Assembly: GCA_963643175.1 (NCBI GenBank)
Contig: CAVIJF010000005.1
Span: 1 to 64,000, forward strand
Length of the DNA: 64,000 nucleotides
Origin: CAMEON01 sp963643175
GTDB lineage: Bacteria; Bacillota; Clostridia; Oscillospirales; CAG-272
Direction of reading: 5' to 3'
Part shown: one piece after another, positions 62,544 through 64,000 of the stretch
Position numbering within the stretch: the stretch's first letter is position 1
Layout of the letters: every line of letters begins with the position of its first letter
Notes under the pieces: model-generated
Databases searched by the model: none
Told to the model about the DNA's origin: nothing
What the model saw: the letters and a program-made list of their open reading frames with translations, nothing else
Program-made: the position numbers and the translations under genes

Positions 62544-63965
62544 ATGGTTTTTTCATCACCCGTATTCCTGTTTGCATACCTGCCGCTTACGCTGGCGGTT
62601 TACTACCTCGTGCCGCGCCGCTGGCGCAATCTGGCGCTTTTTCTGCTGAGTCTTGTTTTTTACGGCTGGGACAGGCCGGTGTATATCCCCGTGATGCTGT
62701 TCTCGGTCACGGTCAGCTACCTCTGCGGGTTTCCCATCGGGAAATACCGGGACAGCGACCGGCACCGGGCGCGGGTGTGGCTGACCGTCTCGCTGGTGCT
62801 CAACCTTGCGGTGCTGGTGTTTTTCAAGTACACCAACTTTATCATCGAAAACCTGCGGCTGATTCCGCCGCTTGCCGGGGTTCTGCACCCGCTGGAGTGG
62901 CTGGAGCTGCCGGTCGGCATCTCCTTCTATACCTTCCAGATTATGTCCTACTCCATAGACCTCTACCGCGGGGAGAATCAGACACAGCGCAGCTATATCG
63001 CCTTCGGTACCTATGTGGCGCTGTTCCCGCAGCTTATCGCGGGACCCATTGTGCGCTACCGCGATGTGGACAGGCAGCTCCTGTCCCGCACGCACACGGT
63101 GGACAGATTCGCGTCGGGCGTCCGGCGGTTTGCGGTCGGCTTCGGAAAGAAGATTCTGCTGGGGGATGCGCTGGCGGCGGTGTACGCCTACCTGTCCACG
63201 GCGGCGGACTTTGAATTTACGGTGCTGTCCGGTTGGCTGACGGTGGCAACGTATACCCTGCATATCTACTTTGATTTTTCCGGTTACTCGGACATGGCGA
63301 TAGGGCTGGGACGTATGTTCGGCTTTGAGTTTCCGGAGAACTTCAATTACCCCTACATGGCGTCCAGCATCACGGACTTCTGGCGGCGCTGGCACATCAC
63401 GCTGTCCACGTGGTTCCGGGAGTACGTGTACATTCCGCTCGGCGGCAACCGACGCGGGCAGGCGCGCCAGTACCTCAACCTTGCCGTGATATGGCTGCTG
63501 ACGGGGTTGTGGCACGGTGCGTCCTGGAACTTCGTGCTCTGGGGCGTATTTTACCTGATTCTGCTGGTGGCGGAGAAGGCGTTCCTGCTCCGTTTTCTGG
63601 AGCGGAACCGCCTGACGCGCGTGCTGGGGCATATCGGGGCGCTTCTGCTGGTGGGTATCGGCTGGATGATTTTCGACCATACCGATCTCGGCGATGCCTT
63701 CCGCATCATTGGGGGGCTGTTCGGCATCGGGACGGCGGGCTTTACCGCCGCCGTCGTGAGCTGGCAGGCACTGCGCCTGCTCCCGCTGTTGGCGGTTTCG
63801 GTCGCGGCGGCAACGCCGTACCCGGCGCGGCTATGGAAACGGATGACCGGGCACTGCCCGGCGCTGACGGTGCTGGAACCCGTCCTGCTGGTGGCGGTGC
63901 TGGCGCTTTCGACTGCCTGCGCGGTGCGGAGTGATTACAGCCCGTTCCTGTATTTCAATTTCTGA
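62544..63965 (+). CDS. MBOAT-family O-acyltransferase (AlgI-type)
   Basis: 473 aa, about ten membrane helices. FSSPVFLFAYLPLTLAVYYLVP start, ELPVGISFYTFQIMSYSIDLYRG, the FSGYSDMAIGLGRMFGFEFPENFNYPY block and the MBOAT His in LLTGLWHGASWNFVLWG. AlgI/DltB relatives acetylate secreted glycans or wall polymers together with a partner SGNH/DltD-like protein, usually encoded next, where a new gene starts in this window. Confidence 0.9.
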   Translation: MVFSSPVFLFAYLPLTLAVYYLVPRRWRNLALFLLSLVFYGWDRPVYIPVMLFSVTVSYLCGFPIGKYRDSDRHRARVWLTVSLVLNLAVLVFFKYTNFIIENLRLIPPLAGVLHPLEWLELPVGISFYTFQIMSYSIDLYRGENQTQRSYIAFGTYVALFPQLIAGPIVRYRDVDRQLLSRTHTVDRFASGVRRFAVGFGKKILLGDALAAVYAYLSTAADFEFTVLSGWLTVATYTLHIYFDFSGYSDMAIGLGRMFGFEFPENFNYPYMASSITDFWRRWHITLSTWFREYVYIPLGGNRRGQARQYLNLAVIWLLTGLWHGASWNFVLWGVFYLILLVAEKAFLLRFLERNRLTRVLGHIGALLLVGIGWMIFDHTDLGDAFRIIGGLFGIGTAGFTAAVVSWQALRLLPLLAVSVAAATPYPARLWKRMTGHCPALTVLEPVLLVAVLALSTACAVRSDYSPFLYFNF

Positions 63966-63976
63966 GGGGTATAACT

Positions 63977-64000
63977 GTGAAACGAACCCTGAATATTCTG
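63977..64000 (+). CDS. Start of the gene after the MBOAT protein (cut by window end)
   Basis: GTG at 63977 behind GAGGGG starts a short in-frame sequence (VKRTLNIL) that runs off the window. AlgI-type genes are often followed by a DltD/AlgX-like extracellular partner, which this may be; only eight codons are visible. Confidence 0.35.

Overview
The window looks like chromosomal DNA from a GC-rich member of the Clostridia (Firmicutes), probably an uncultured Oscillospirales-type genome or MAG. Support: a CIRCE-controlled hrcA-grpE-dnaK-dnaJ-prmA operon, the clostridial dgt-dnaG-rpoD order, SpoVG, RNase Y, a GGGtGRT-protein pair, PotABCD, and at least seven lipoproteins. Nearly every promoter is a sigma-A type with a 17-bp spacer. 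There are no tRNA or rRNA genes, IS elements, prophage or CRISPR. A run of 10 Ns at 47227-47236 shows the contig is a draft.

Layout. 1-8344 (minus strand): asnS and the heat-shock operon. 8594-13513 (minus): a secreted class-3 lipase-like lipoprotein followed by an ABC ATPase and a large FtsX-type permease. 13866-18380 (minus): a GH99/WbsX-like protein, a His-rich CobW-type metallochaperone, a P-loop/DUF1980-like fusion and a YwlG-like protein. 18455-22541 (minus): a small lipoprotein, lnt, an RluA-type pseudouridine synthase and upp. 22594-26781 (plus): mtaB, a degenerate PurL-like protein, and two unknown genes behind a strong promoter with a palindrome. 27093-31682 (plus): dgt, dnaG, rpoD. 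31829-39928: an orphan 812-aa solute-binding lipoprotein, an SH3 lipoprotein, an RpiB-like protein, a cell-surface protein with a Cys-containing C-terminal anchor signal, and rhaA. 40001-45404: rplS, rarA, pduL, an SGNH hydrolase, and a NifU-like/GGGtGRT pair. 45425-49919 (minus): a second orphan binding protein, pfkA and cinA. 50368-51506 (plus): a LexA/CI-type self-cleaving repressor, then a 61-aa gene with its own promoter. 51592-55847 (plus): potABCD. 56304-64000: rny, a BspA-type LRR lipoprotein, a YfcE-type phosphoesterase, spoVG (minus), murC, an MBOAT acyltransferase, and the start of its partner gene.

The most surprising finding is in rpoD. A segment of about 115 residues between sigma regions 1.2 and 2.1 resembles the helicase-interaction domain at the C-terminus of DnaG, which is encoded immediately upstream (17 of 40 identical residues in an ungapped core, plus a similar following segment). 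Other items worth a second look are a composite GC-rich intergenic repeat family (four loci, modules X, Y and Z in consistent order), the repressor/small-protein module with a shared promoter motif, the degenerate PurL-like protein, a doubly anchored PotD, and the His-rich CobW/DUF1980/YwlG cluster.
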